Notes: generated by a model not told the origin, from the letters alone. Positions 37,071 through 46,438 are shown, numbered from the stretch's first letter. The stretch: 64,000 bases of DNA from CAWBJO01 sp963789175 (GCA_963789175.1 CAWBJO010000005.1:124001-188000), one strand, 5' to 3'. Made by a program: numbers and translations.

Positions 37071-38140
37071 GCCGACCGGTCCTTTCGGTGCGCAACCTGT
37101 CGCACGCCTTCCACGGCGTCGTCGTACTCGACGACATCTCGCTCGACATCGCCGAGGGCTCGTTCACCGTGCTCCTCGGTCCGTCGGGATCGGGGAAGAC
37201 GACGCTCCTCAACATTCTCGGCGGCTTCCTGGCGCCCACCCGCGGCAGCGTACTCATCGACGGCGAGGACCTCACCGCCACGCCGCCGGCCCGGCGCCCG
37301 ACGGCGACCGTGTTCCAGGACTATGCGCTTTTCCCGCACATGACGGTCGGCGCCAATGTGGGATTCGGCCTGCGCATGCGCGGCATGGCTCGCCCCGAGC
37401 GCGACGGGCAGGCGGCCGAGATGCTGAAAATGGTCGGATTGGACGCCGTCTTCCATCGTCGACCCCACGAGCTTTCCGGCGGCCAGCGCCAGCGGGTGGC
37501 ACTCGCCCGTTCTCTGGTCGTCAAGCCCAAGGTCCTGCTGCTCGACGAGCCGCTGGGCGCTCTAGATCTGAAGCTTCGCCGCCAGATGCAGGAGGAGCTC
37601 AAGAACATCCAGCGCCGCGTCGGCACGACCTTCGTCCATGTGACTCACGACCAGGAGGAGGCGATGGCGGTGGCCGATCGGGTCGTGGTCCTGAACCGCG
37701 GGCGGATCGAAGACGAGGGAGAGCCCCAGCGCGTCTACCTCGATCCGCGGACCGCCTTCGCCGCCGGCTTCATGGGCGAAAGCAACATGTTCGTAGGAAC
37801 GGTGGCGGCCGCGGCGGACGGAATCTGCGAGATCGTCGCCTCCTTCGGTCGGGTGACGGCGGCCGGCGAGGCTCGCGCCGGTGAGGCCGTCCTGCTGGCC
37901 GTTCGCCCCGAGCACGTGCGGGTGGGCCGGGAGGCCGGCGACGCCGTGTTCGGCGCCGCGAAGGTGGAGGAGACCGGATTCTTCGGCACCCACCACCAGT
38001 GCGTCTGCCGTCTCGAGGCCGGCGGCGCGCTGCTGCGCGTGCGACTGCCCCAGGACGTCGCCTACACGGTGGGGACCCGTCTCGAGCTCTCGGCCGAGCG
38101 CCGCCATCTGCGGGTCTTTCCTCGAAGCCCGGACCCATGA
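37067..38140 (+). CDS. Polyamine-type ABC importer, ATP-binding protein (PotA-like)
   Basis: A 357-residue ATPase. Walker A is GPSGSGKTT, the Q-loop region VFQDYALFPHMTV, the signature LSGGQRQRVALARSL, Walker B LLLDEPLGALD, and the switch VTHDQEEAMAVAD. The C-terminal ~100 residues form a TOBE domain (LLAVRPEHVRVG, TGFFGTHHQC). All motifs are intact. Coupled by ATGA to the metallo-hydrolase behind it. Confidence 0.92.
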   Translation: MSRPVLSVRNLSHAFHGVVVLDDISLDIAEGSFTVLLGPSGSGKTTLLNILGGFLAPTRGSVLIDGEDLTATPPARRPTATVFQDYALFPHMTVGANVGFGLRMRGMARPERDGQAAEMLKMVGLDAVFHRRPHELSGGQRQRVALARSLVVKPKVLLLDEPLGALDLKLRRQMQEELKNIQRRVGTTFVHVTHDQEEAMAVADRVVVLNRGRIEDEGEPQRVYLDPRTAFAAGFMGESNMFVGTVAAAADGICEIVASFGRVTAAGEARAGEAVLLAVRPEHVRVGREAGDAVFGAAKVEETGFFGTHHQCVCRLEAGGALLRVRLPQDVAYTVGTRLELSAERRHLRVFPRSPDP

Positions 38141-38865
38141 AACGCATCCGGCCCGAGGACTGGTACCGCGTCCGCAGCGTCGGCGACGGCGTCACCGCCG
38201 TCGGCGAGCCGCACATCCGCGAGTTCTATCGCTGCAACATGTGGCACGTCCGCGGGCGCGACCGCGACATGCTCGTCGACAGCGGCATGGGCGTCGTGCC
38301 GCTCAAGCCCTATGTCGAGATCGTGCGCGAACGGCCGTGCGTGGCGGTCGCCAGCCACACCCATTTCGACCACATCGGCGCCCACCATGAATTCGCCGAA
38401 CGCCGCGTGCACGCCGCCGAAGCCGATCTGCTCGCCAATCCGACGCGGCGGAATACGCTCGCCGATCCCTACGTCACCGACGAGATCTTCACGGCCCTCC
38501 CGCCGGCGCCTTACGACTCCGCGACCTACGGCGTCGCACCGGCTCCCGCGACGCACCTGCTGGCCCATGGCGACGTCGTCGACCTCGGCGACCGCCGCTT
38601 CGAGGTGCTGCACACGCCGGGCCACTCGCCGGGCGGCATTGCGCTCTACGAGCGGGCCACCGGCATCCTGTTCTCCGGAGACATCATCTACGACGGCCCC
38701 CTGATCGAGGACTGCTACCACTCGAACGCCGCCGACTACGTCGCCAGCATGAAGATGCTCTACGACGTCCAGGTCCGCGTCGTTCATGGCGGCCACTTCC
38801 CGAGCTTCGACGGCGAGCGCTACCGCACGCTCATCAAGGCATGGCTCGACGCCAAGGGCGTCTAG
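38137..38865 (+). CDS. Metallo-beta-lactamase fold hydrolase
   Basis: A 242-residue cytosolic MBL-fold protein. The metal motif is SHTHFDHIG, with more ligands in HTPGHSPGG, LFSGDIIYDGP and HGGHFPS, so a dinuclear site is intact. The start overlaps the ATPase stop by 4 nt, which makes it part of the import operon. It may hydrolyse the imported compound or a derivative. The stop overlaps the convergent ABC-2 permease by 4 bp. Confidence 0.88.
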   Translation: MKRIRPEDWYRVRSVGDGVTAVGEPHIREFYRCNMWHVRGRDRDMLVDSGMGVVPLKPYVEIVRERPCVAVASHTHFDHIGAHHEFAERRVHAAEADLLANPTRRNTLADPYVTDEIFTALPPAPYDSATYGVAPAPATHLLAHGDVVDLGDRRFEVLHTPGHSPGGIALYERATGILFSGDIIYDGPLIEDCYHSNAADYVASMKMLYDVQVRVVHGGHFPSFDGERYRTLIKAWLDAKGV

Positions 38866-39998
38866 TCGAGGGTGCGGCGGAACCGCGCCAGGGCCAATCC
38901 GGCGAAGGCGAAGACGAACAGCAGGAGCGCCATCACCTCGTGCAGGATCTCGGGAAGCGTCGATCCCTTGAGCATGATGGCCCGCACGACGCGCAGGAAA
39001 TGCGTGAGCGGCAGGAGCTCGCCGATGAACTGCGCCCAGCCCGGCATGCCGCCGAACGGGAACATGAAGCCCGACAGCAGGATGGACGGCAGGAAGAAGA
39101 AGAAGGTGAGCTGCATCGCCTGCATCTGGGTGCGCGCCAGCGTCGAGAAGGTGTAGCCGAGGAGCACCAGCGCGACGATGTAGATGAGGATCGACATGAG
39201 GAGGAGCGCCAGCGATCCCACGAACGGTACCTGGAAGAGCAGGGCGGCCAGGCTGAGGATGACCACCACCTGCACGGCGCCGATGCCGATATAGGGCGTG
39301 ATCTTGCCCGTCATGATCTCGACCGGCTGCAGCGGCATGGCGAGCAGGTTCTCCATCGTCCCGCGCTCGACCTCGCGGGTGAGGGCGATCGCCGTCATCA
39401 TGACCATCGTCATCTGAAGGATGACGCCGAGCAGCCCGGGAACGATGTTGTACTGGGTGATGCCCTCGGGGTTGTAGCGGCGGTGCACCACGATATCGAG
39501 GCCTTCCTCGCGCCGTTCGGCGCTTTCCGCCTCGGTGCCGAGCTCGCGCTGCAGGGCCCGCGTCGCGACTTCGCCCAGCGCGCCGATCGCGCCGCTCGCC
39601 GCGGCGGGGTCGGAGGCGTCCGCCTCGAGCAGCACCTGGGGCTTCTCGCCGCGCATGACGCGGGTGCCGAAATCGCTCGGGATGGTGACGAGGAAGGTGA
39701 TGGCGCCGGTCGCCATCAGGCGCTCCGCTTCGGCGCTGGTCGCCGGCATCTCTCCGAACCGGTAATAGCCGGTGTTCTCCAGGCTCGACACGATGGCGCG
39801 GGAGAACCGTTCGTGGCTGAGGTCGAGCACCGCCGCCGGCAGGGCCTTGGGGTCGGTGCTGATCGCGAAGCCGAAGAGGAGCAGCTGGATGATCGGGATG
39901 CCGAGCATCATGCCGAAGGTCAGCCGGTCGCGCCGCATCTGGATGAGCTCCTTGTGCAGGACCGCGAGCACCCGCCGGTAGGAGAACGCGATGCTCAT
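38862..39998 (-). CDS. ABC-2 type exporter, permease (YbhS/YbhR-like)
   Basis: A 378-residue membrane protein. One span near residue 25-45 (MMLGIPIIQLLLFGFAI) is followed by a ~150-residue periplasmic domain, then five spans. MMTAIALTREVERGTMENLL and GFMFPFGGMPGWAQFIGELLPLTHFLRV are the family motifs. E. coli Ybh has two permeases, R and S. Only one is present here, so it would work as a homodimer. Coupled to the ATPase by ATGA. Confidence 0.88.
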   Translation of the reverse strand: MSIAFSYRRVLAVLHKELIQMRRDRLTFGMMLGIPIIQLLLFGFAISTDPKALPAAVLDLSHERFSRAIVSSLENTGYYRFGEMPATSAEAERLMATGAITFLVTIPSDFGTRVMRGEKPQVLLEADASDPAAASGAIGALGEVATRALQRELGTEAESAERREEGLDIVVHRRYNPEGITQYNIVPGLLGVILQMTMVMMTAIALTREVERGTMENLLAMPLQPVEIMTGKITPYIGIGAVQVVVILSLAALLFQVPFVGSLALLLMSILIYIVALVLLGYTFSTLARTQMQAMQLTFFFFLPSILLSGFMFPFGGMPGWAQFIGELLPLTHFLRVVRAIMLKGSTLPEILHEVMALLLFVFAFAGLALARFRRTLD

Positions 39999-40945
39999 GG
40001 CCGTGCTTCCCGTTGCGCCGAACCCTTTTGCGCCGAGCCCTTTTGCGCCGCACCCATGAGTTCGATGAGGACGTCCTCGAGCGACGTCCTGCCGGCGTGG
40101 ACGCGGAAGTCGCCGCCCTTCGTCGCCGCCTCGACCGCCAGTCGCAAGGCCTCGGGGTCCCGACCGACGACGTGCAGCGCGTTGCCGAACGAGGCGACCT
40201 GCTCGACCTCCTTGCGCGCTTCGAGCGCGCCGACGATGCCGGAGACGCCGGGGCCTTCCACCACCATGACGGACAGTCCCGACCGGTCGATGAGGGCGTC
40301 CGCCGTCCCGGTCATCAGGATGCGGCCTTGCGAGATGTAGGTGAGGCGGTGGCATCGTTCGGCTTCGTCCATGTAGTGCGTCGAAACGAGGACGGTGAGA
40401 CCGCCCGCCGCCAGGCGGTGGAGCTCATCCCAGAACTCGCGCCGTGCCTTCGGGTCGACGCCTGCCGTCGGTTCGTCGAGCAGGAGGAGCTTCGGCGCGT
40501 GCATGATCGCCGCGGCAAGGGCCAGCCGCTGCTTCCACCCGCCGGAAAGCGTCCCCGACAGCTGGTTGCGGCGCGCTTCGAGGCCGAGCGACCGGAGCGT
40601 CTCCTCGACATGGGCCGCGACCGGCTCGAGCTCGTAGAGCCGGGCGACGAAGGCGAGGTTCTCGGCAATCGTCAGGTCTTCATAGTAGGAGAAGCGCTGC
40701 GTCATGTAGCCGACCTGGCGCTTGATCATCTGGCTCTCGGTCACCACGTCGTGGCCGAGCACCGTTCCATGCCCGGCATCCGGAACCAGGAGTCCGCAGA
40801 TCAGGCGGATGGTCGTCGTCTTCCCCGCCCCGTTGGGGCCGAGGAAGCCCATGATCTCGCCTTCCTTGATCGACAGCGACACGCCGTCGACGACGGTTCG
40901 GTTCCCGAAGCGCTTGGTCAGCCCTTCGACCTCGACGACGTTCAT
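39995..40945 (-). CDS. ABC-2 type exporter, ATP-binding protein (YbhF-like, single domain)
   Basis: A 316-residue ATPase. Walker A is GPNGAGKTT, the signature LSGGWKQRLALAAAI, Walker B LLLDEPTAGVD, and the switch STHYMDEAE. E. coli YbhF has two ATPase halves. This protein has one and must dimerise. The extreme C-terminus carries a short tandem repeat (GSAQK twice). It overlaps the fusion-protein gene upstream and the permease downstream by ATGA. Confidence 0.88.
   Translation of the reverse strand: MNVVEVEGLTKRFGNRTVVDGVSLSIKEGEIMGFLGPNGAGKTTTIRLICGLLVPDAGHGTVLGHDVVTESQMIKRQVGYMTQRFSYYEDLTIAENLAFVARLYELEPVAAHVEETLRSLGLEARRNQLSGTLSGGWKQRLALAAAIMHAPKLLLLDEPTAGVDPKARREFWDELHRLAAGGLTVLVSTHYMDEAERCHRLTYISQGRILMTGTADALIDRSGLSVMVVEGPGVSGIVGALEARKEVEQVASFGNALHVVGRDPEALRLAVEAATKGGDFRVHAGRTSLEDVLIELMGAAQKGSAQKGSAQREARP
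40015..40054. repeat. 15-bp tandem repeat inside the exporter ATPase 3' end
   Basis: GCGCCGAACCCTTTT, then GCGCCGAGCCCTTTT, then a partial third copy GCGCCGCACC. Because the unit is 15 bp, copy changes stay in frame and add or remove five residues (KGSAQ) at the protein C-terminus. Confidence 0.8.
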
Positions 40946-41898
40946 GGCTGCTCCTCGCGCCGGATGCGCGCATCGACGATCAAGCCCGGCTGCAGGATGG
41001 AGCTCGCCGCGACCGGCCGCGCCTCGACGAGGTAGAGGAGCTTCTGGCGCCGGTCGACCGAGTAGATGACGGGCGGGGTGAATTCCGGATCGGACGCCAC
41101 GTAGCTCACCTCGGCCTCGATCCCGGCCGGACAGCCGTCGCACGAGATGGCGAGCCTCACGCCGGGCCTGAGGTTGGAGCGTGCGGCCTCGGCGACGAAG
41201 AGTTTGAGCTTCACCGCGCCTTCCGGCAGGAACGACACCACGGGCAGCGTCGGCCCGGCGATCTCGCCGCTGCGCCGGATGATGTCGCTGATGGTCCCGC
41301 GGGCCGGAGCGACGATGCGCCGCTCGTCGACATGCCACTGGGCGACGCGGACGCTGGCCTTCGCCTCTTCCACCCGCTCGACCTGGACGGCGATTTCGTC
41401 GGGCCGCGCCCCGGAGCGGGCCGTCTCGACGTTGGCTTCGAGCTCGTCGACCCGGGCTTCCGCCGTCGCCCGTGCCGCCTCCGCCTGGTCGAAGCTCTGC
41501 TTGGGGACCGCGCCCCGGTCGGCGAGGTCGCGGGCCCTGTTGTAGGCCAGCTGCGATTCGCGAAGCTGGGCCCGGGCGGCATTGAGCGACGCCTGGATGG
41601 CGGCGATCTCGTCGGGCCGCTTGCCCTTCGTTATGTCGCGCAGCTGAGACTGGAGCTGGGCGAGACGGGCCGTCGCCTGGTGAAGCTCGAGCACCGCGTC
41701 GCTGTCGTCGAGCTCGGCGAGGAGCGTGCCCTTCTCGACCGCATCGCCGCGCCGGACGTGCACGGCTTCGATTCGCGCGCTCGCCACCGGGGCGGCCGAG
41801 ACGTATTCCCCTTCGACGTAGCCCGACAGCATTGCTGCCGGATCCGCGGCGCAGCCCACGAGCCAGCCGATGAAAACGATACTGCACAAGCCGCCCAT
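40942..41898 (-). CDS. HlyD-family periplasmic adaptor (YbhG-like), probable lipoprotein
   Basis: A 318-residue membrane fusion protein. The N-terminus has a lipobox-like LVGC at residues 13-16, and the mature part is periplasmic. A lipoyl half (SGYVEGEYVSAAPVASARIE), a ~110-residue coiled coil (about residues 70-175) and a beta-barrel part (VKLKLFVAEA) follow. It would link the exporter to an outer-membrane channel. It is the second gene of the regulator-adaptor-ATPase-permease unit, 12 bp after the TetR gene. Confidence 0.88.
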   Translation of the reverse strand: MGGLCSIVFIGWLVGCAADPAAMLSGYVEGEYVSAAPVASARIEAVHVRRGDAVEKGTLLAELDDSDAVLELHQATARLAQLQSQLRDITKGKRPDEIAAIQASLNAARAQLRESQLAYNRARDLADRGAVPKQSFDQAEAARATAEARVDELEANVETARSGARPDEIAVQVERVEEAKASVRVAQWHVDERRIVAPARGTISDIIRRSGEIAGPTLPVVSFLPEGAVKLKLFVAEAARSNLRPGVRLAISCDGCPAGIEAEVSYVASDPEFTPPVIYSVDRRQKLLYLVEARPVAASSILQPGLIVDARIRREEQP

Positions 41899-41910
41899 GG
41901 CCGGTCTCCT

Positions 41911-42567
41911 TCAGGGTCTTTCCGTCAGCAGGTCGACGTTGTCCTCGAGCCTGCGGATGATGCTTTTAAGTTCTTTCGACCCGACGTCCCTCCACGCGAG
42001 CCGCTTCAGGACTCCCGCCCGGGTGATGCGGAACACGAGCAGGCCGCCAACGAGCGTGAACACCGCGAGCTTCACGTCCTCGGAATCGGCGGATTTCCCG
42101 GTCGCCGCGGCCCATAGTCCGCACAGGCGGGCATGCATCGGCGCCATGAAGGAATCGTAGAGGATGGCGAAGGCGGGGGAGGGGTCCATCTGCTCCCGCA
42201 CGATCACCCGCGCGAAGCTCGACAGCCGCGGCGTCGCCAGGATGACCTCCGCCATGGCGCCGAGGATGTCCTTGAGCGCCTGGCGGGCGGCTTCGGGCGT
42301 GTCGGGAGCGGCCCCGAGCCGGGTGGCGAGGCGCGAGCCGACCCGGTCGGCCAGCGTCGATACGATATGGGCGAGGCAGGCGCGGTAGAGCTTGTCCTTG
42401 CCCCCGAAATGATAGGCGATTCCGGCGAGGTTCGTGTCGGCCGCCGCCGCGATCTCCCGGATGCCGGCGCCCTCGTAGCCCTTCTGCCCGAAGGCGTCGA
42501 TCGCCGCGTTGAGGAGGCGGCTTCGCGTGTCGGCCGGGGCTGCCGGGGCTGAGGTCTTTCGCTTCAT
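41911..42567 (-). CDS. TetR-family repressor (CecR-like) of the exporter operon
   Basis: A 218-residue regulator. The HTH is in LLNAAIDAFGQKGYEGAGIREIAAAADTN, with FGGKDKLYRACL after it. The C-terminal domain matches the CecR/DUF1956 group. In E. coli the same layout (cecR-ybhGFSR) governs efflux of several antibiotics. It most likely represses its own operon through the palindrome 13 bp upstream of its ATG. Confidence 0.9.
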   Translation of the reverse strand: MKRKTSAPAAPADTRSRLLNAAIDAFGQKGYEGAGIREIAAAADTNLAGIAYHFGGKDKLYRACLAHIVSTLADRVGSRLATRLGAAPDTPEAARQALKDILGAMAEVILATPRLSSFARVIVREQMDPSPAFAILYDSFMAPMHARLCGLWAAATGKSADSEDVKLAVFTLVGGLLVFRITRAGVLKRLAWRDVGSKELKSIIRRLEDNVDLLTERP

Positions 42568-42579
42568 GATGGTTCTTTA

Positions 42580-42599
42580 TCAATCGAACGTTTGATTGA
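42580..42599. promoter_or_regulatory. TetR-type operator
   Basis: TCAATCGAACGTTTGATTGA is a 20-bp palindrome centred on AACGTT with one mismatched pair. It starts 13 bp upstream of the TetR gene and about 170 bp before the divergent kinase gene, so it probably controls the exporter operon. Confidence 0.7.
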
Positions 42600-42770
42600 A
42601 AAGTGCCTCACGTAAATGTGACGGCCGGGTGCCTCGGCGCTATGGCGGGGGTCCGTCTCAGCCTGGCGGACCGCGGCCGGCGATGGTTTTCAGGTGGTTA
42701 ATTCAACGGCTCGTTAATGATTGGACCTTACCCTCCCCGGTTCGGGATTGCATCGAGGGCCACGATAGAG

Positions 42771-45245
42771 ATGAGCCAAGTGTCCACGACAGGACTATGG
42801 CCGGACGACCTTGCGCAAGCGGAGGCGACCAACGCGGCCTGGCGAATCGAGAAGAACGAGCCCTCCGTCGAGGACTATCTGCCCTTCTTTCCCGACCAGG
42901 CGAGCGGCCGGGTCTACGAGCAGCTTCTCTTCAACCTGCCGATAAACCTTCATTGCATGGACGGCGCCGGCCGCATCCTGAGCATCAATCGGCAGTGGAT
43001 GGAGACCCTCGGCTATTCGCTCGCCGACGTCTCCGGCCGCCACTGGCACGAGCTTCTGTCGCATGAGTCGCGCGCCTACCTGACCCAGCAGATCTACCCG
43101 CGCTATCTGCAGACCAATGCCATCCGCAACGTCGAAATCGTGATGTTCCGGAAGGATGGCCAGAAGGCGCACATGCTCATCTCGGCGCTTGGCTATCGCG
43201 GCAGCAAGGGCCGCGTCGAGCGCTCGATCGTCATCCTGCAGGAGGTGACCGCCAGGAAGTCGGCCGAGACGGCGTTGCTCCGGTCGGAGCAGCGCTTCCG
43301 CGGCGCCTTCGAGGCCGCCGCGCACGGCATCGTGCTCGTCGCGCCGAACGGCCGCATCCTCGCCTACAATCCGGCCTTCCGGGAGATGTCGGGCAGGACC
43401 GACGAGGAGCTGACCACCCTCGCGTTCGACGAGAGCGTCCATCGCGACGACAAGGCCGCCTTCCTGTCGGGCATGCGCAATCTGATCGACGGCGACAGCT
43501 TCGCCTTCAAGATGGAGCTGCGCTATGTCGGCGGCGGCAAGCCGTTCGCCTGGGGGTTCACCAGCGTGTCGCTCGTCCGCAACGAGCGCAACGACATCGA
43601 TCACCTCGTCGTCCAGATCGTCGACACGACGAGCCGCCGCCAGGCCGAGCGCCAGCTCCAGCAGGCCCAGAAGATGGAAGCCGTCGGCCAGCTCACCGGC
43701 GGTCTCGCCCACGACTTCAACAACCTCCTGACCGTCATCATCGGCAACCTCACCCTCGTCGAGACCGCGATCAACGGCGACGAGAGGGCGCGTCACCGCC
43801 TGCTCGAGGCGAGCGAGGCGGCCCAGAAGGGCTCCGACCTGACGCGCCAGCTCCTCACCTTCTCCCGCCAGCAGGAGATCGAGCAGCGCCAGGTGCAGGT
43901 GAACCACCTCATCGCCAACCTGCATTCGCTGATAGCCCGGACCATCGGCGAGTCGATCGATCTCCAGCTTGCCCTCACGCCCGACGATGGCCTCGTGCTG
44001 ATCGATCCCATCCAGTTCGAGACCTCGCTCCTCAACCTCGCCATCAACGCCCGCGACGCCATGCCGTCGGCCGGCAAGCTGACCGTCGAGACCCAGCACA
44101 TCGTCCTCGACCAGGCCTATGTGAACGAGAATCCCGATGTGAAGCCCGGCCTCTATGTGATGGTCGCGGTCACCGACACCGGCACCGGCATTCCCAAGGC
44201 CATCATCGACAAGGTCGTCCAGCCCTTCTTCACCACCAAGACGGCGGCGAAGGGGTCGGGCCTCGGCCTGGCGATGGTGTACGGATTCGCCACGCAGTGC
44301 GGCGGCCACCTGCGCATCTACAGCGAGGAAGGCCACGGCACGTCGGTGAAGATCTATCTTCCCTGCAAGGGGATCGTGCCGCGGATCGAACCCGCAGCGT
44401 CGAAGGCTGCCGAGACCGCCCAGCCGAAGACTGCTGAGACGGCTCCGCAGCAGCCGAAGACGCCGGAAAGTCCGCCCCAGGAATTCACCCTGGCGCCGGC
44501 CGCCGCGTCGCCGCCGAAGCAGCCGGCCGTCGCGCCGCCTGGACCGAAGCTGTCCGTGCCGGCCGACACGCCGCTGGCCCTCCTTCCCGCCCCGAAGCCG
44601 GAGAAGAGGGCAGGGCCCACGGTCACCATCAAGCCCGTCGCCGCGCCGCAGCCGGGCAGCCGCAAGCCGCACCCGCGCATCGAGGTGGTGGTGGCGCCGG
44701 TCGCCCCGCCGTCTCCGCAGCGCCGCGGCTGGAACGTGCCGAAGCCCACCGCCGCCGAAACCTCCGCCGCGCCCGCCGCTGCGCCCACTGCTGCTCCCAC
44801 TGCGAACGGCTCAAGCCGCGTGTCGCCGCAGCCGGCCGCTCCGTCGATCCCGCCGCGCCCGCGCAATGCGAGGCCCAAGATTCTCGTCGTCGAGGACCAG
44901 GAGGGCGTGCGCGAGGTCGCCACGGGCTTCCTGGCCGAATTCGGATACGACGTCGTCGAAGCCGCCGATGGGATTGCCGCGCTGACCCTGCTGCAGCAGC
45001 AGCGCGACATCGACCTGATGTTCACCGACGTCGTGATGCCCGGCGGCCTCAACGGCTTCGACCTCGCCCAGGCGGCGCAGCAGATCAATCCGGACCTGCT
45101 GATCGTGCATACGTCGGGCTATCCCAAGGGCGCCATCGTCCACATGGAGGAGCCGCGCCTGAAGGACAACATCATCATGAAGCCCTACCGCAGGGAAGAG
45201 TTGCAGCAGGTCATGCGCGAGACGCTTGCCAAGCGCGGCTTCTGA
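42771..45245 (+). CDS. PAS-PAS hybrid histidine kinase with receiver domain
   Basis: An 824-residue cytosolic sensor without membrane spans. PAS 1 spans about 48-165 and PAS 2 about 172-290. HisKA has GGLAHDFNNLL with His 314. HATPase has NLAINARDAM, DTGTGI and GSGLGLAMVYG. A ~165-residue Ala/Pro/Lys-rich linker (about 535-700) follows, then a receiver with LMFTDVVMPGG for the phospho-Asp. It probably autophosphorylates and passes phosphate to its own receiver. No response regulator with an output domain is adjacent. The signal is unknown. ATG 42771 starts MSQVSTT, and an ATG at 42717 is less likely. Confidence 0.9.
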   Translation: MSQVSTTGLWPDDLAQAEATNAAWRIEKNEPSVEDYLPFFPDQASGRVYEQLLFNLPINLHCMDGAGRILSINRQWMETLGYSLADVSGRHWHELLSHESRAYLTQQIYPRYLQTNAIRNVEIVMFRKDGQKAHMLISALGYRGSKGRVERSIVILQEVTARKSAETALLRSEQRFRGAFEAAAHGIVLVAPNGRILAYNPAFREMSGRTDEELTTLAFDESVHRDDKAAFLSGMRNLIDGDSFAFKMELRYVGGGKPFAWGFTSVSLVRNERNDIDHLVVQIVDTTSRRQAERQLQQAQKMEAVGQLTGGLAHDFNNLLTVIIGNLTLVETAINGDERARHRLLEASEAAQKGSDLTRQLLTFSRQQEIEQRQVQVNHLIANLHSLIARTIGESIDLQLALTPDDGLVLIDPIQFETSLLNLAINARDAMPSAGKLTVETQHIVLDQAYVNENPDVKPGLYVMVAVTDTGTGIPKAIIDKVVQPFFTTKTAAKGSGLGLAMVYGFATQCGGHLRIYSEEGHGTSVKIYLPCKGIVPRIEPAASKAAETAQPKTAETAPQQPKTPESPPQEFTLAPAAASPPKQPAVAPPGPKLSVPADTPLALLPAPKPEKRAGPTVTIKPVAAPQPGSRKPHPRIEVVVAPVAPPSPQRRGWNVPKPTAAETSAAPAAAPTAAPTANGSSRVSPQPAAPSIPPRPRNARPKILVVEDQEGVREVATGFLAEFGYDVVEAADGIAALTLLQQQRDIDLMFTDVVMPGGLNGFDLAQAAQQINPDLLIVHTSGYPKGAIVHMEEPRLKDNIIMKPYRREELQQVMRETLAKRGF

Positions 45246-45337
45246 CGGCATTTTGCCGCCGCTCGAGCGCAAAGCTCGCGGCTTCTACGGGTGAAGGCAG
45301 TCGCGTCGGGCAATCTCAACTGGGGAGGAGAGAACCA

Positions 45338-45715
45338 ATGATCGGGATATCGAGGATATTCTTCATCGCCGCACTGTGCTTCGCCGTGCTCGGCATGCTG
45401 CTCGGCCTCAAGATGGCCATGACCCAGGATCATTCCCAGATGCCGACCCATGCTCACATGCTGGTGGTCGGCTGGCTCAGCATGGCGGTCTTCGCCTTCT
45501 TCTACCATCTGTTCCCCGAGCGCGCCCGCACGCGGCAGGCCCAGGTCCACTGCTGGCTCGCCATCGTGTCGATGGCCGTGCTGACCGTGGCGCTGTACCT
45601 CGTGCTGGCCGGCAATCCGTCGGTGGAGCCGCTGGCCGCGATCTCGTCGATCGCCCTTTTCCTGTCCATGCTGACCTTCGCCTGGGTGGCATGGCCGCTG
45701 CTCAGCCGGTCCTGA
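45338..45715 (+). CDS. Small four-span membrane protein (cytochrome oxidase subunit I-like)
   Basis: A 125-residue membrane protein with four hydrophobic segments. The motif THAHMLVVGWLSMAVFAFFYHLFP resembles the His-containing helices of short heme-copper-oxidase-like proteins often annotated as cytochrome-c oxidase. The function is not established. GGGGAGGAG precedes the ATG. Confidence 0.8.
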   Translation: MIGISRIFFIAALCFAVLGMLLGLKMAMTQDHSQMPTHAHMLVVGWLSMAVFAFFYHLFPERARTRQAQVHCWLAIVSMAVLTVALYLVLAGNPSVEPLAAISSIALFLSMLTFAWVAWPLLSRS

Positions 45716-46154
45716 TCGCAACGGAAGGGGTGTCGCAAGACGGATCGTCCGGGCGGCCTTGGGCCTCCGGGAGGGAAGGGAGTGTGGAGCGCCCACCTCG
45801 CGGGGGACTTCGCGAAGTCGACAGGCAGTGGCAAATCAGGATGCCCCGTGAAGGAGCGCTCCACCGGTGTTTCGCCACGGCATCGCCATACTGCGATCTC
45901 GCCGGGCCTTCGATTGAGATGACTCAATCTGGCCCCGACTGTGCTGAGCACGCTCCGTCTTAGGAGGGTCAGGCCGGAGACGCCGCCCGGACTTCGTCAT
46001 CTGTTTGCACAGACGACTCCGCCCGAGGCACCGATCACCCGCCACGCCGTCGGAGTTTCCGGACAACGCTCCCTTGAGCGGCGAGTGACGTGCGCGTTCT
46101 ACGCATCTAGGAATTTATTGTCAAGGAATTTTTGCACAGGCCGGCCGCGAATTG
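45716..46154. other. Intergenic stretch, no gene seen
   Basis: About 440 bp. An imperfect inverted repeat (CCGGGCGGCC TTG GGCCTCCGG) lies near 45750-45772 and could end transcription, though no T-run follows. The part from 46100 is AT-richer (gaatttattgtcaaggaattt). No open frame has a credible start. Confidence 0.5.
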
Positions 46155-46415
46155 CTAATATCTCGGATCGGCTGGTCTCTCCGGCGGGACGTCGGTCTGC
46201 TTCGCGAAGTCGGTGCGCGCTTCGTTGAAAACTTGCGCGATGTTGAAATACTGAATCCACACCGTCTCGCGAAGGCGCTCGAAGAGGTGAACATCCTGCT
46301 GCGTGAACTTGCCTTCGCGCGCTCTATAGTGTTTGACCGCCATCATAGTGGCCTCGAGCACATAATGGATTGCGTCGCTCAGCGGATGCTTCGGCGGGAA
46401 ATCTGGGTAGTCCAT
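46155..46415 (-). CDS. 86-residue protein of unknown function below a structured leader
   Basis: A soluble, mixed-charge protein (KHPLSDAIHYVLEATMMAVK, QQDVHLFERLRETVWIQYF) likely to be helical. GGGAGG lies 5 bp before the ATG, a strong site. I do not recognise the family. Upstream on the same strand is the folded region at 46439-46678. The bases CCTCC at 46440-46436 can pair with the GGAGG of the ribosome site, so translation may be controlled by RNA structure. Confidence 0.7.
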   Translation of the reverse strand: MDYPDFPPKHPLSDAIHYVLEATMMAVKHYRAREGKFTQQDVHLFERLRETVWIQYFNIAQVFNEARTDFAKQTDVPPERPADPRY

Positions 46416-46438
46416 GGTCGCCTCCCTTCATGAGTGGA

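Noticed and set aside
42795..44672. 625-codon minus-strand frame over the histidine kinase
   Set aside because: Antisense shadow, Leu/Arg/Gly-rich, no start site.
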